Source: Anaerococcus jeddahensis (GTDB lineage: Bacteria; Bacillota; Clostridia; Tissierellales; Peptoniphilaceae). From it: DNA of 64,000 nt. Made by a program: the position numbers and the translations under genes. Position 1 is the stretch's first letter. Every line of letters begins with the position of its first letter. Location of the stretch: positions 930,001-994,000 of the forward strand of contig NZ_CWHU01000005.1 in assembly GCF_001182725.1 (NCBI RefSeq), in the 5' to 3' direction. Positions 56,049 through 64,000 of this stretch are shown piece by piece. Under the pieces are notes generated by a model. That model saw only the letters and a list, made by a program, of their open reading frames with translations, searched no databases and was not told where the DNA came from.

Positions 56049-56654
56049 TTAAAATGAATCTACATAGCCTAGTTCTCTGACCTTATCTATCATTTCTTGA
56101 TAATTTCTAACGCCTAACTTTTGATATATTCGTGATAAGGATACTGCCAGGCTTCTTACATTTGTATTTAGCTCTTTGGCTAACTCTTTCCTTGATAGTC
56201 CGTTTGAATATAGTTTAACTATATGAATTTCACTTTTTGTTAATGGTTCTAACATATGATTATCTTCTGGAAAAATCGCTTTGTCTTTCAAGGCGATAGA
56301 TTTTATATCTTCTATTAGGTTAGATGTCTCTTCTTCCTTGGAAATAAATCCTTTACATCCAATTCTTTTTGCTCTTTTAATATAAAAGTCTAATTTATAT
56401 GCTGTTAATATTACTATTTTAAGATCTACATATTTATTAATAAATTCTTCAGCCACATCTAAACCATTTATCGTTCCTTCTATTCCTGTTAAATTAATAT
56501 CTATTAGTAACAAATCATATTTAAGAACATATTCATTTATACATAGGTCTCTAACATTATTTACTATATCTACAGAAATAGATTCGTCCATCTCTAGGCT
56601 CATTTTCAAAGAAGTTGCAACCATTTTATGATCTTCTATTAATAAGATTTTCAT
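56049..56654 (-). CDS. Response regulator, NarL/LuxR type
   Basis: 201-residue regulator: receiver domain (residues 1-120) with acidic pocket IEDHK and phospho-acceptor Asp 52 in LLLIDINLTG, then a LuxR-type helix-turn-helix (LTKSEIHIVKLYSNGLSRKE). Its start lies inside the kinase gene (29-base overlap), so the pair is translated together. It probably acts on the two promoter elements found upstream of the kinase and of the operon. An imperfect hairpin (56015-56041) follows its stop. Confidence 0.9.
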   Translation of the reverse strand: MKILLIEDHKMVATSLKMSLEMDESISVDIVNNVRDLCINEYVLKYDLLLIDINLTGIEGTINGLDVAEEFINKYVDLKIVILTAYKLDFYIKRAKRIGCKGFISKEEETSNLIEDIKSIALKDKAIFPEDNHMLEPLTKSEIHIVKLYSNGLSRKELAKELNTNVRSLAVSLSRIYQKLGVRNYQEMIDKVRELGYVDSF

Positions 56655-58173
56655 TTACTACACTCCTTTCTACTGGAATTTCTATTTTAAATTTTACAAA
56701 TGATTCATCTAGTTCATTTTGATTATTGGAAAAATTAAAATCAAATTTTCCGCCGTATTCTCTTAAGTTTAATCTTAAAATATTTAATCCTATATTTCCC
56801 TCTACTATTTTTTCTTCATCTTCTAAATAATCCCCATAATTTTTTATTGTAAGATCAATTTTATCTTCTAAATTTATAAGAACTATATCCGTGCTATATC
56901 CTTTTGAATGTTTTAATGCATTTATTAATAATTCATTGATACATTTGTAAATCAATTCAGCATAAGGACTGGGTAAATCTATATTTCTATCACATTCAAA
57001 TTCTATAAGCATTTCATTATCTAAATACATATTTTCTATATCAACTATAAGTCTACTATATGCGTCATAAAGAGAACTATAATCATTGAGCGTTGGATTA
57101 AATGAATTTATTTCATGGCGAATCAAGTCGTTTAACTTATCCAGATTTTCTATAATGTATTTTTTGCCAGATCCTGAAAGATTATCTCCTATCCACCTTC
57201 TTATAGCTATTATAATCTGTAGAATGTCATCATGTAAAAAGGTCTGTATCCTTAGAGCATTCAATTTTTCAATTTCTAAATTTCTATGTTTTTCAACATA
57301 ATAGTTATTCAACATCTCCTCAAAAGTTATATAATTGGATTTTTTATGTTTTTCGAACAAGCTAAATTCTACCAAAAACATAAAAAAGCTTAAAGAAAAT
57401 AATATAACTCCCGAAAAAGATAATGAAGTTAAATAGAGCATTAGAAACAAAATTAAAAATTCAGGAAATATTTTTTTCAAAGAACGGGAGAAAAATAATA
57501 AACCGCTTTTGATTTTTGTCTTACTAATCCTATACAGCAATATAGATTCAATGAAGATACATGTAAACAGTTGATACTCACTTATTGAAACTAGACCTAA
57601 ACCTTCATACTTCTTATATATGAAGAAAGTTATTATAAATAAAGTTTGCAATATTATAATTGTCTTGCTTTCATATTTTCGAATATTCTTATCATTTGAA
57701 TATAATATTATTGGAGTCAATAATAAAATAATCACAACATAATTAAATATTGAAGATGCTAAATAAGTATTAAATTTCATCATTATTATTGATATAATAA
57801 TCCCTACAGTTGTAATTAATGGCATGAACTTAATTCTATTTGATGAGCTTAAAAGATTGAAACTTGCAAATAGTATCAAGCTATATATTAATAGTTCGAT
57901 GTGTTTACCTATTATTAAGTCTCTTAATATTAAGTCTTCTAGAAAATTAAAAATAATAAATAATTCAACTACTAGGCTATGGATTAAAATATATTTTTTT
58001 TCAGAATTTAATATGCATATAATATAGGATATGAAATTTATAATACTTAGTAAAAAAACTATTAAAATTCCTATATCTAGCCTCTGTTGATATCTTATAA
58101 ATGGCGCTATAGGCATAAACAAAATAACTTGCAATAAAATATGTGTAATTAAAATCAAATCTTGTTTTTTCAT
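56626..58173 (-). CDS. Sensor histidine kinase, polytopic ComP/NarL class
   Basis: 515-residue kinase. The first 275 residues form about eight to nine membrane helices without a known sensor domain, similar in plan to ComP or AgrC, which sense peptides. The HisKA_3-like dimerisation helix has H314 in FLHDDILQIIIAIRR; the ATPase domain has N-box NELLINALKHS. It starts behind AGGAGGGC. Together with the downstream response regulator it forms a complete two-component system, plausibly sensing a peptide made or exported by the cargo B operon. Confidence 0.88.
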   Translation of the reverse strand: MKKQDLILITHILLQVILFMPIAPFIRYQQRLDIGILIVFLLSIINFISYIICILNSEKKYILIHSLVVELFIIFNFLEDLILRDLIIGKHIELLIYSLILFASFNLLSSSNRIKFMPLITTVGIIISIIMMKFNTYLASSIFNYVVIILLLTPIILYSNDKNIRKYESKTIIILQTLFIITFFIYKKYEGLGLVSISEYQLFTCIFIESILLYRISKTKIKSGLLFFSRSLKKIFPEFLILFLMLYLTSLSFSGVILFSLSFFMFLVEFSLFEKHKKSNYITFEEMLNNYYVEKHRNLEIEKLNALRIQTFLHDDILQIIIAIRRWIGDNLSGSGKKYIIENLDKLNDLIRHEINSFNPTLNDYSSLYDAYSRLIVDIENMYLDNEMLIEFECDRNIDLPSPYAELIYKCINELLINALKHSKGYSTDIVLINLEDKIDLTIKNYGDYLEDEEKIVEGNIGLNILRLNLREYGGKFDFNFSNNQNELDESFVKFKIEIPVERSVVNENLINRRS

Positions 58174-58370
58174 CCTGCCCTCCTTTTATATTTTAAACCC
58201 TATAATCTTTATCTATATACAATCTGATTTTCTTAACTCCGAAAAGGATCTATTAAAATTATACATAATATTCTGGTATTAATTACAAATTTCAATATAT
58301 CGTAATATTTTTGTGTTCCTATTTTAACTTCAGCTTTTAATACTATTATAGACGTATTAAGATATAATTA

Positions 58371-58385
58371 CAGCTAACTTTTGTG
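58371..58385 (-). promoter_or_regulatory. Conserved promoter element, copy 2
   Basis: Same 15-mer as at 55993 (CACAAAAGTTAGCTG on the minus strand), 20 bases before a TATAAT -10 at about 58345-58350 and upstream of the kinase gene. Suggests the two-component genes are autoregulated. Confidence 0.6.
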
Positions 58386-58426
58386 TATCATACCTAACGT
58401 CACTATACAATCTGTTTAAATATGGC

Positions 58427-58455
58427 AAAAAAATAAAGGCAGTCCGAAGACTGCC
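58427..58455 (-). terminator. Terminator after the SSB-like gene
   Basis: GGCAGTC-TTCG-GACTGCC, an 18-base hairpin with a stable tetraloop, followed by TTTATTTTTTT on the minus strand. Confidence 0.92.
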
Positions 58456-58460
58456 AATAT

Positions 58461-59117
58461 TTATCTCTCTGCGCTTTTGCTATGGTCTTTCTTATTAGAT
58501 TTAGTTTTATCGTCTGTCTTAAAGCTTTTTATTTGCCCTAATATGGACTTTTTATCCTTGTCTTGACTCTTTACTTGTTCTTTTGCTTTTAATAGCTTAG
58601 AAGACAAAATACGAACATTTTTATGTTCCTTTCCGTTGTTATCAATGCTTGTTTTTACTTGTCCGAAGATTTTAACAAAATCTCCTTGTTTTAAGTTCTT
58701 TAAATCTTTTGTCTTATCTCCATAGGCTGAACAATTTGTATATACCTTATTTCCATCGTCATCCTTTGAAACAATTGAAAAGTTGCTTACCTTGAACTTT
58801 TCTCCATTAGCATTTTCTCTTTCAAGATTTTCTACTTTTCCAGATATATTACCCACGAGATTTATGAGGTCGTCTTTTTCTTCAAGTTCATTGGTGTTTT
58901 CAACAATCTTACCTTGTTCTTTCATATCATCAATCATATAGTCAAAGTCATCACTTAGTAAACCTATTGTGTCATCGTTCATATATAAGACATAGACTTC
59001 TTCAAGTGCCTTTTCATCAGTAACACCTTTTTCTATGCTTACAAGTGCTTTTATAAAATCCTTATAGTTATCATTCATCATTTCTTCTAAGTTTTCTCTA
59101 ATATCTTTGTATTCCAT
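58461..59117 (-). CDS. SSB-like OB-fold protein of the outer element
   Basis: 218-residue protein. The N-terminal third is helical and acidic (EDLREN..., not recognised). Residues about 85-175 form an OB fold of the single-strand-binding kind (FKVSNFSIVSKDDDGNKVYT, LKQGDFVKIFGQVKTS). The tail KSILGQIKSFKTDDKTK repeats the tail motif of the helicase encoded next to it. It probably binds single-stranded DNA during transfer or replication of the element. Confidence 0.7.
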   Translation of the reverse strand: MEYKDIRENLEEMMNDNYKDFIKALVSIEKGVTDEKALEEVYVLYMNDDTIGLLSDDFDYMIDDMKEQGKIVENTNELEEKDDLINLVGNISGKVENLERENANGEKFKVSNFSIVSKDDDGNKVYTNCSAYGDKTKDLKNLKQGDFVKIFGQVKTSIDNNGKEHKNVRILSSKLLKAKEQVKSQDKDKKSILGQIKSFKTDDKTKSNKKDHSKSAER

Positions 59118-59160
59118 AATTTCCTCCTTGTACTAAATAAGGAGAGCTATTCACCCTCCT

Positions 59161-60528
59161 CTATCTTTCTTGTCCTTTTTCATTTCTTTCTAGATTTTTA
59201 TCTTTTTCTTCTTCTGATTTGAATTTTGATATTTGTCCCAATATCGATGGTTTCTCTTCCCTTGCGTGAAGATTATCCTCTACATCATAAGTTGATTCAA
59301 AGTAATCACTATCTTTAAAATCATTGTCATACCTATCTGGTATTCCGTCATTATCAAGATCTTTTGCCAGTGGATCATAGAAGTTTCCATCATCATCTAT
59401 TTCTAGTCCTAGAGCTTGTTTTAAATCTTCTTCATCTACTGATACCAGATCATCAAAACTTGACATCTTTATTGCTTCAGTCATATCTTTAAGAGCTTGT
59501 GAATTAGATATATCTTCTTCTACAAAAGATTCTGTTCTAATAGCAACATTATCTACATACTGAGTCCATGTTTTTTCTTCCAAGTTTACCTCATATTGGA
59601 TAGAGTGCTTACCATCAGGTGTTTCTGTATAGGCAAGTCCTATATGGCTTAAATCGGGGTATAGTTTTTCAAAGTCTTCATAGTTATTAGATTCTGAAAA
59701 CTCGTAGTTAGAATAATCAACTATCGCTCTCTTTAATTCTTCTAATAATGGTGATTGGTTTTCTAATTCTTCCACTTCTCCCATATCTAAAAGTTTATTA
59801 ATTTCAGCTAGTCTTAGTGTCTTATCCCTTAACTCATCTGCTTTTTCAAATGGTTTGGTTAATTCTACTTTGGCATTTTCTAAAGATTCTTTATAGTTTT
59901 CAAGGTTTTGATTTAATCTTTCAAGTCTTGCAGGCATTTTTTCAATTGCATTATCAAGTCTTGTTATATTACCATCAGTAGAGTTTGAAAACTCTCCAAA
60001 GTATTCTGCTTTTCCTAGAAGTTTAAAAGTGTGAGTATTAGTCATAAAGTTATATGAAACTTGTAAGTCTAAATTTCTATATTTACCAATGACCTTGCTA
60101 TCATTTATCTTTACCTTTTTTATTTCTTCTAATAGCTTCTCTCCAGCTTCTTTCTTATCTAAAATTTTATTTTCTCTAAGACTGATTGAAGTGAATTTAC
60201 TATCTCCTTCTCCTAATTTCTCAACACTTGCAATATCTTCTTTAACTGCTTGTATTTCCATTTCAGTTTTTAAAATACTTTGAGGATAAAATTTATTTAC
60301 CTTATCTTCAAGCTTGTATTTATTAGACTTATAGTTTGCTTCAAGCATTTTTAGCTTTGTAACTTCGTTATCTAAATCCATTTTTTCTTTAATTAATGGA
60401 TTACCAGTAGCTAAAGCCTTAATCTCTGAATAAGACAGACTTGCTTCATCAACATCTTCTGCAACACGCACAGGCGTCTTGCTTGTCATAATTTGAGAAA
60501 TGAATTTCTGCTTATTCTCTATCGTCTG
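59161..60528 (-). CDS. SNF2/DEAH helicase, 3' exon (after group II intron)
   Basis: C-terminal 455 residues of the large helicase whose 5' part lies at 62870-64000. At the boundary the frame reads QTIENKQKFISQIM and continues ...SYLW from the other exon, so splicing restores one protein. This part carries a coiled-coil-rich region, an Asp-rich thrombospondin-type-3-like stretch (DLDNDGIPDRYDNDFKDSD) and the C-terminal motif PSILGQISKFK. In unspliced RNA the first ATG inside (60489) would give a 442-residue separate product. Helicases of this kind are a hallmark of Tn1549/CTn elements. Confidence 0.85.
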   Translation of the reverse strand, partial: QTIENKQKFISQIMTSKTPVRVAEDVDEASLSYSEIKALATGNPLIKEKMDLDNEVTKLKMLEANYKSNKYKLEDKVNKFYPQSILKTEMEIQAVKEDIASVEKLGEGDSKFTSISLRENKILDKKEAGEKLLEEIKKVKINDSKVIGKYRNLDLQVSYNFMTNTHTFKLLGKAEYFGEFSNSTDGNITRLDNAIEKMPARLERLNQNLENYKESLENAKVELTKPFEKADELRDKTLRLAEINKLLDMGEVEELENQSPLLEELKRAIVDYSNYEFSESNNYEDFEKLYPDLSHIGLAYTETPDGKHSIQYEVNLEEKTWTQYVDNVAIRTESFVEEDISNSQALKDMTEAIKMSSFDDLVSVDEEDLKQALGLEIDDDGNFYDPLAKDLDNDGIPDRYDNDFKDSDYFESTYDVEDNLHAREEKPSILGQISKFKSEEEKDKNLERNEKGQER

Positions 60529-60569
60529 GTCGAGTAGGTCGGGGATATTACTATCCCTTTCCCCTCTAA

Positions 60570-60603
60570 GAACCGTGCATGAGAGTTTCCCCTCACACGG
60601 CTC
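60570..60603 (-). ncRNA. Group II intron domain V
   Basis: 34-nt hairpin with the catalytic core; starts GAGCCGTGTG, with GAAA-type loop region and ends GCACGGTTC. It fixes orientation and the 3' end of the intron. Confidence 0.93.
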
Positions 60604-60622
60604 AAGTTTTTATAAGCCCTAA

Positions 60623-62293
60623 TTAAAGAGCCAGCGTGTTTTCTTCATCATTTATATGCAATTTTCTATGACACCAAGGGTGTACTAAAGTTTCAAGGGT
60701 AATATTATTTTGAATTGTTTGATGTACTCTAAAGTCTGTATCCATAGTTATTTTCTCTCCACAAACAGGGCATATTCCATTTTGCGTTTTATACAGTCTA
60801 TTTATAACTGTACGTCCTTTAAGTTCGTTTCGTATTTTTAACTCTTCTCTTTCTTCAAAGTATATTTGCCAATTTTCATCAAATGGATTTGCTTCAGCTT
60901 GTATCTTGGTAAATCTCTTAATATCAGTATCTGTAGCATATTTAAGACGAAGATAGTATTTCTCGCCATTCTCCATTCTGTCTCCAGTTGATACACTGAA
61001 AGTCCAAGTTCTATTTCCAATCGTATGGAAATACTTTTTAGCTATCCATTTTCTACCTTTCTTAGGATGTCTACGAACACACCAGTCCCACAGGCATTTA
61101 TATATTTCATAATCAAGTTTTTCAAACGCTTTTGATGAAACATTATATTTCTGATAGTTTACCCAACCTATAATGATTGGATTTAATTTTCTGATCAAAA
61201 TTTCTTGTTTCATTGACGGATTATCTTTTATGATTCGTCTGATTTTATCGACAATAGCCTTGAAGTTATTATCAGATGGTTTTGTAAGCAACTTATCTTT
61301 ATACATCCTAATATTAACTCCAAGAAAATCAAAACCGTCATTTATGTGTGTTATAAGTGTCTTTTCCTCTGATAATTCTAAACCTCTTTCAGCCAAGAAT
61401 TTTACAATGATTGGCTTTACACCATTTTCAAGCAATTCTGCACTTTCCCCTGTAACGATGAAATCATCTGCATATCTAACAAAGTTAACCTTTGGGAAAT
61501 ATGTTTTCTTATTTACTGTTCTTCTATGGTATTTCTCTTTGATTGCTTTTTCTAAACCATCTAATACCATATTGGAAATAATAGGTGATATTGGCGAGCC
61601 TTGGGGACTTCCTGTTTCTGTTGGAAATAGTTTTTGTTTTTCTATATATCCACACTCAAGCCAGAGTTTTAATAATTTCTTGTTCATTGGGATATTATTT
61701 AATATCCATTCATGACTTATATTATCAAAACAACCTTTTATATCTCCCTCAAGTACCCATTTTGCAGATTTCTTTTTATTAAGTGATGTAAAACACTGCT
61801 CGATAGCATCTTGTGTACATCTTTTTGCCCTAAATCCATAAGAATTAGGGTCAGCAGTAGTTTCTGCTATGGGTTCAAGTGCAAATTTATATAGGGTTTG
61901 CATTGCTCTGTCTGTCATTGTAGGAATGCTAAGAGGTCTTTTCTTACCATTTTTCTTTGGTATATACACTCTTTTAAGAGGTTTAGGTTTATATCCTCTT
62001 AAGTTTAACTTTTCTATCGCCTTATACTTTGCCTGTGGTGTTAGCCATAGTTCGCCGTCAACACCACTTGTTTTCTTGCCTTGGTTTTCAGTTACCCTCT
62101 TAATAGCCAAGGCTTTTGCATAAAATGAAGTTGTTAGTAAATGCTGTAAAGATTTTACCTTTCCGTATTTACTCATTTTCCACGCTTTCACAATACGCAT
62201 TTGTAGTTTTTTAACATAGCTTTCTGCTACTGAAAAATCTATACTTTCCCAGTCTTTAGCTCTGTTAGTAGTAGCACACATTTTACTGTTCAT
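60623..62293 (-). CDS. ltrA: Group II intron reverse transcriptase/maturase (LtrA-like)
   Basis: 557-residue multifunctional protein: reverse transcriptase with FVRYADDFIVTG, GSPQGSPISPIISNM and EGDIKGCFDNISHE; maturase X domain (IIGWVNYQKYNVSS and around); and an HNH endonuclease with CPVCGEK and HPWCHRKLH. All catalytic residues are present. The start at 62293 follows GAAAGGAGAA; a longer start at 62344 would add 17 residues without a ribosome site. It lies within intron domain IV. Confidence 0.95.
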   Translation of the reverse strand: MNSKMCATTNRAKDWESIDFSVAESYVKKLQMRIVKAWKMSKYGKVKSLQHLLTTSFYAKALAIKRVTENQGKKTSGVDGELWLTPQAKYKAIEKLNLRGYKPKPLKRVYIPKKNGKKRPLSIPTMTDRAMQTLYKFALEPIAETTADPNSYGFRAKRCTQDAIEQCFTSLNKKKSAKWVLEGDIKGCFDNISHEWILNNIPMNKKLLKLWLECGYIEKQKLFPTETGSPQGSPISPIISNMVLDGLEKAIKEKYHRRTVNKKTYFPKVNFVRYADDFIVTGESAELLENGVKPIIVKFLAERGLELSEEKTLITHINDGFDFLGVNIRMYKDKLLTKPSDNNFKAIVDKIRRIIKDNPSMKQEILIRKLNPIIIGWVNYQKYNVSSKAFEKLDYEIYKCLWDWCVRRHPKKGRKWIAKKYFHTIGNRTWTFSVSTGDRMENGEKYYLRLKYATDTDIKRFTKIQAEANPFDENWQIYFEEREELKIRNELKGRTVINRLYKTQNGICPVCGEKITMDTDFRVHQTIQNNITLETLVHPWCHRKLHINDEENTLAL

Positions 62294-62869
62294 TTGCTTT
62301 CTCCTTTCAAAAATTCTACAAGTTCTCTTGTGATTAAAAACCAAATGGAAGTCTGCACTCTTTCAAGTTAGGGCAAATTTTGAACCCCTATCCATCTCAT
62401 TACAAGATGGCGTTCGCTTTTTCCATTATCCTTTACCTGCACCATTATCAGCATTTCTTACGATTTACCTTGCCTTTTGGCAACGGTACAGGCTTACCAT
62501 GTTCCACTTAATTAACATTGATAACTTAGGCTCTACCTCTCTGCCGGTAGTCATTTTGTCCGTGTAATCCCACTGTGGAAAGGATTATCCGACTACGCAC
62601 CATTTTGGTTCAGGCTTGTCAGCAACTTTAGCCTGTTCACCTTAACGACATTTATCAGTAGTTCACATATGTTAGCCATATTATCAAGCCTCGCTCCCTA
62701 ACCGCCTTGTTGCTGGCAGTTTCGGTATTCCCTCACGGTCCAACCTCAAGTAGGGCTGCTTTAATATCGGCTTACCACACCTAAGTGCAGTCGATACTTG
62801 GCTCAACTAACGGAATAGTTGGTTTGGTCATTATGCCAAACAGTTAAATTAAGCGACTTCATGTCGCAC

Positions 62870-64000
62870 CCATAAATAAGAATCAAAAGTATTTTCTGTT
62901 ACATATCTAAAGATATTTACCTTATCATTTTCATTACCTTGACGAACAATTCTACCACTTCTTTGCTCTAGGTCAGACGGTCTCCAAGGGACGTCTAAAT
63001 CATGTAAAGCTATTAATTTATTCTGTACATTTGTACCTGCTCCCATTTTTTGAGTAGAACCTAATAATACTCTTACTTCTCCTTTTCTTACCTTGGAGAA
63101 TAATTCGTCTTTTTGTTTGTCTGTATCTGCTTCGTGGATAAAAGCTATTTCTTCTTTAGGTATTCCCATATTCACTAACTTATTCCTAATATCATCATAG
63201 ATATTAAATTCTCCATCTCCTTTTGGTGTAGACATATCTGAAAATACTAACTGGGTTGATGAGCTTTCTTTTGTCTTATCCCAGATTGAAAAGATATTTT
63301 TAACGCATACATTTACCTTTGAATTAGGATCATCTGGAAGTAGTGGGTTTATTAATCTTTGGTCTAGGGCAAGTTTTTTACCATCATTTGTAATTTTTAG
63401 CATATTATCTTCTGTTGGCTCGACTTGATTATTTCTAACTGCGTCAGCTCTATCTGAAATAGCTTCTAGTATTTCTTTTTGTTCCTCAGTAGGTTTTGTT
63501 TTAATAACTTCAAAACTTGCTTCTGGTACTGGCAAATTTAACATATCTGAAGTCTTTATATCTGCTACTTCTTTAAACATAGACATCAATTCTGGTAAAT
63601 TATAAAACTTTGAAAATCTTGTCTTTTGCCTATATCCAGTGCCTTCTGGAGATAATTCAAAGGTATTTTCTGTTTCTCCAAAAGTAGAAGCCCAAGCGTC
63701 AAAATGTTCTAATCCTCTTGCCTTTAAATCGTCATACTGAAGGTATCTTTGCATAGTATAAAGCTCTGTCATTGAGTTTGATATTGGTGTACCAGTAGCA
63801 AATACAACTCCCTTTCCATTTGTCATTTCATCCAAATACCTGCATTTCATATACATATCTGAAGACTTAAAGGCTTCACTCTGCCCGATACCAGCAACAT
63901 TTCTCATCTTAGTATGCAAGAATAGGTTTTTGTAATTATGAGCTTCGTCTATAAATAACTTATCTACTCCTAGTTCTTCAAAGGTTATTACATCATCTTT
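62870..64000 (-). CDS. SNF2/DEAH helicase, 5' exon (start outside window)
   Basis: Helicase core of the outer element's large SNF2-like protein (in related elements often fused to an N6-adenine methylase). The right edge starts in KDDVITFEELGVDKLFI; the DEAH box (FIDEAHNYKNL) is close to the edge, then ATGTPISNSMTELY (motif III), and HDLDVPWRPSDLEQRSGRIV with RQG (motif VI). The exon ends at SYLW, where the intron is inserted 25 or so codons after motif VI. The N-terminus lies beyond 64000. Probable role: DNA processing during transfer or replication. Confidence 0.9.

Larger units (their letters stand above)
60529..62869 (-). mobile_element. Group II intron inserted in the helicase gene
   Basis: 2341-bp intron on the coding strand of the helicase. 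It begins GTGCGACAT at 62869 (consensus GUGYG) and ends with domain V (34 nt, 60570-60603, GAGCCGTGTGAGG .. CACGGTTC) and domain VI ending CTACTCGAC at 60529. The exons join as TTATGG|CAGACG, giving an unbroken reading frame. Domains I-III occupy about 62300-62869, and the maturase is encoded in domain IV. The features appear complete, so splicing and mobility are expected. Confidence 0.93.
22150..64000. mobile_element. Tn1549/CTn-like integrative conjugative or mobilisable element (right end outside window)
   Basis: Region beginning at the metG remnant and running past the right edge. It has a Tn916-family integrase at the left tip, an excisionase, a sigma-like regulator, MobC plus MOBP-type relaxase, an SSB-like protein and a SNF2/DEAH helicase, which together match the gene content of Tn1549-type elements. 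Two cargo blocks, an inserted Tn916-like element and a group II intron are nested in it. No right attachment site is visible, and the type IV secretion genes of the element, if present, lie beyond 64000. It could be more than one element merged. Confidence 0.65.

Overview
The window looks like a low-GC Gram-positive anaerobe of the Peptoniphilaceae / Tissierellia type (Anaerococcus-like; genus is an inference). Supporting signs are the AT-rich coding sequence, an Rnf operon, a sortase-anchored surface protein with the variant signal NPKTG, and shared integrative elements typical of human-associated Firmicutes.

Left third (1-22150) is chromosome. It holds the 3'-running end of an rnf operon (rnfC, rnfD), a tight lytic transglycosylase-coaE-polA operon, tRNA-Leu(CAA), a PAP2 phosphatase, a CapA lipoprotein, two tandem NSS transporters, a hotdog thioesterase, a lipid kinase, a 1906-residue G5-repeat surface protein, a decayed lysA, a 3-methyladenine DNA glycosylase, a HAD phosphatase and a C-terminal metG remnant with an internal stop.

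From about 22150 to the right edge the sequence is a nest of mobile DNA. The outer element resembles Tn1549/CTn-type conjugative elements: Tn916-family integrase, excisionase and sigma-like regulator at its left end, then MobC and a MOBP-type relaxase, and farther right an SSB-like protein and a SNF2/DEAH helicase that runs off the window. The helicase gene is split by a 2341-bp group II intron whose boundaries can be read to the base. Cargo A (24.8-32.2 kb) is an iron/siderophore-type uptake module: an ECF transporter (S component frameshifted, T component, fused ATPases), an AraC regulator and two YbtP/YbtQ-like ABC half transporters. Cargo B (34.3-58.2 kb) is an unrecognised, translationally coupled operon with a ComP/NarL-style two-component system, thioredoxin-like membrane proteins, a small Cys-rich protein, a bacteriocin-immunity-style ABC transporter, a subtilase-like protein lacking its Ser box, and two paralogous 88-residue membrane proteins.

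A complete Tn916-like element of about 18 kb (int, xis, orf6-orf9, tet(M) with its orf12 leader, orf13-orf24, oriT) is inserted inside cargo B. Reconstruction across it shows that it split one thioredoxin-like gene. Cargo B with its shared promoter element is the best candidate here for an undescribed system, probably peptide production/immunity or peptide sensing.
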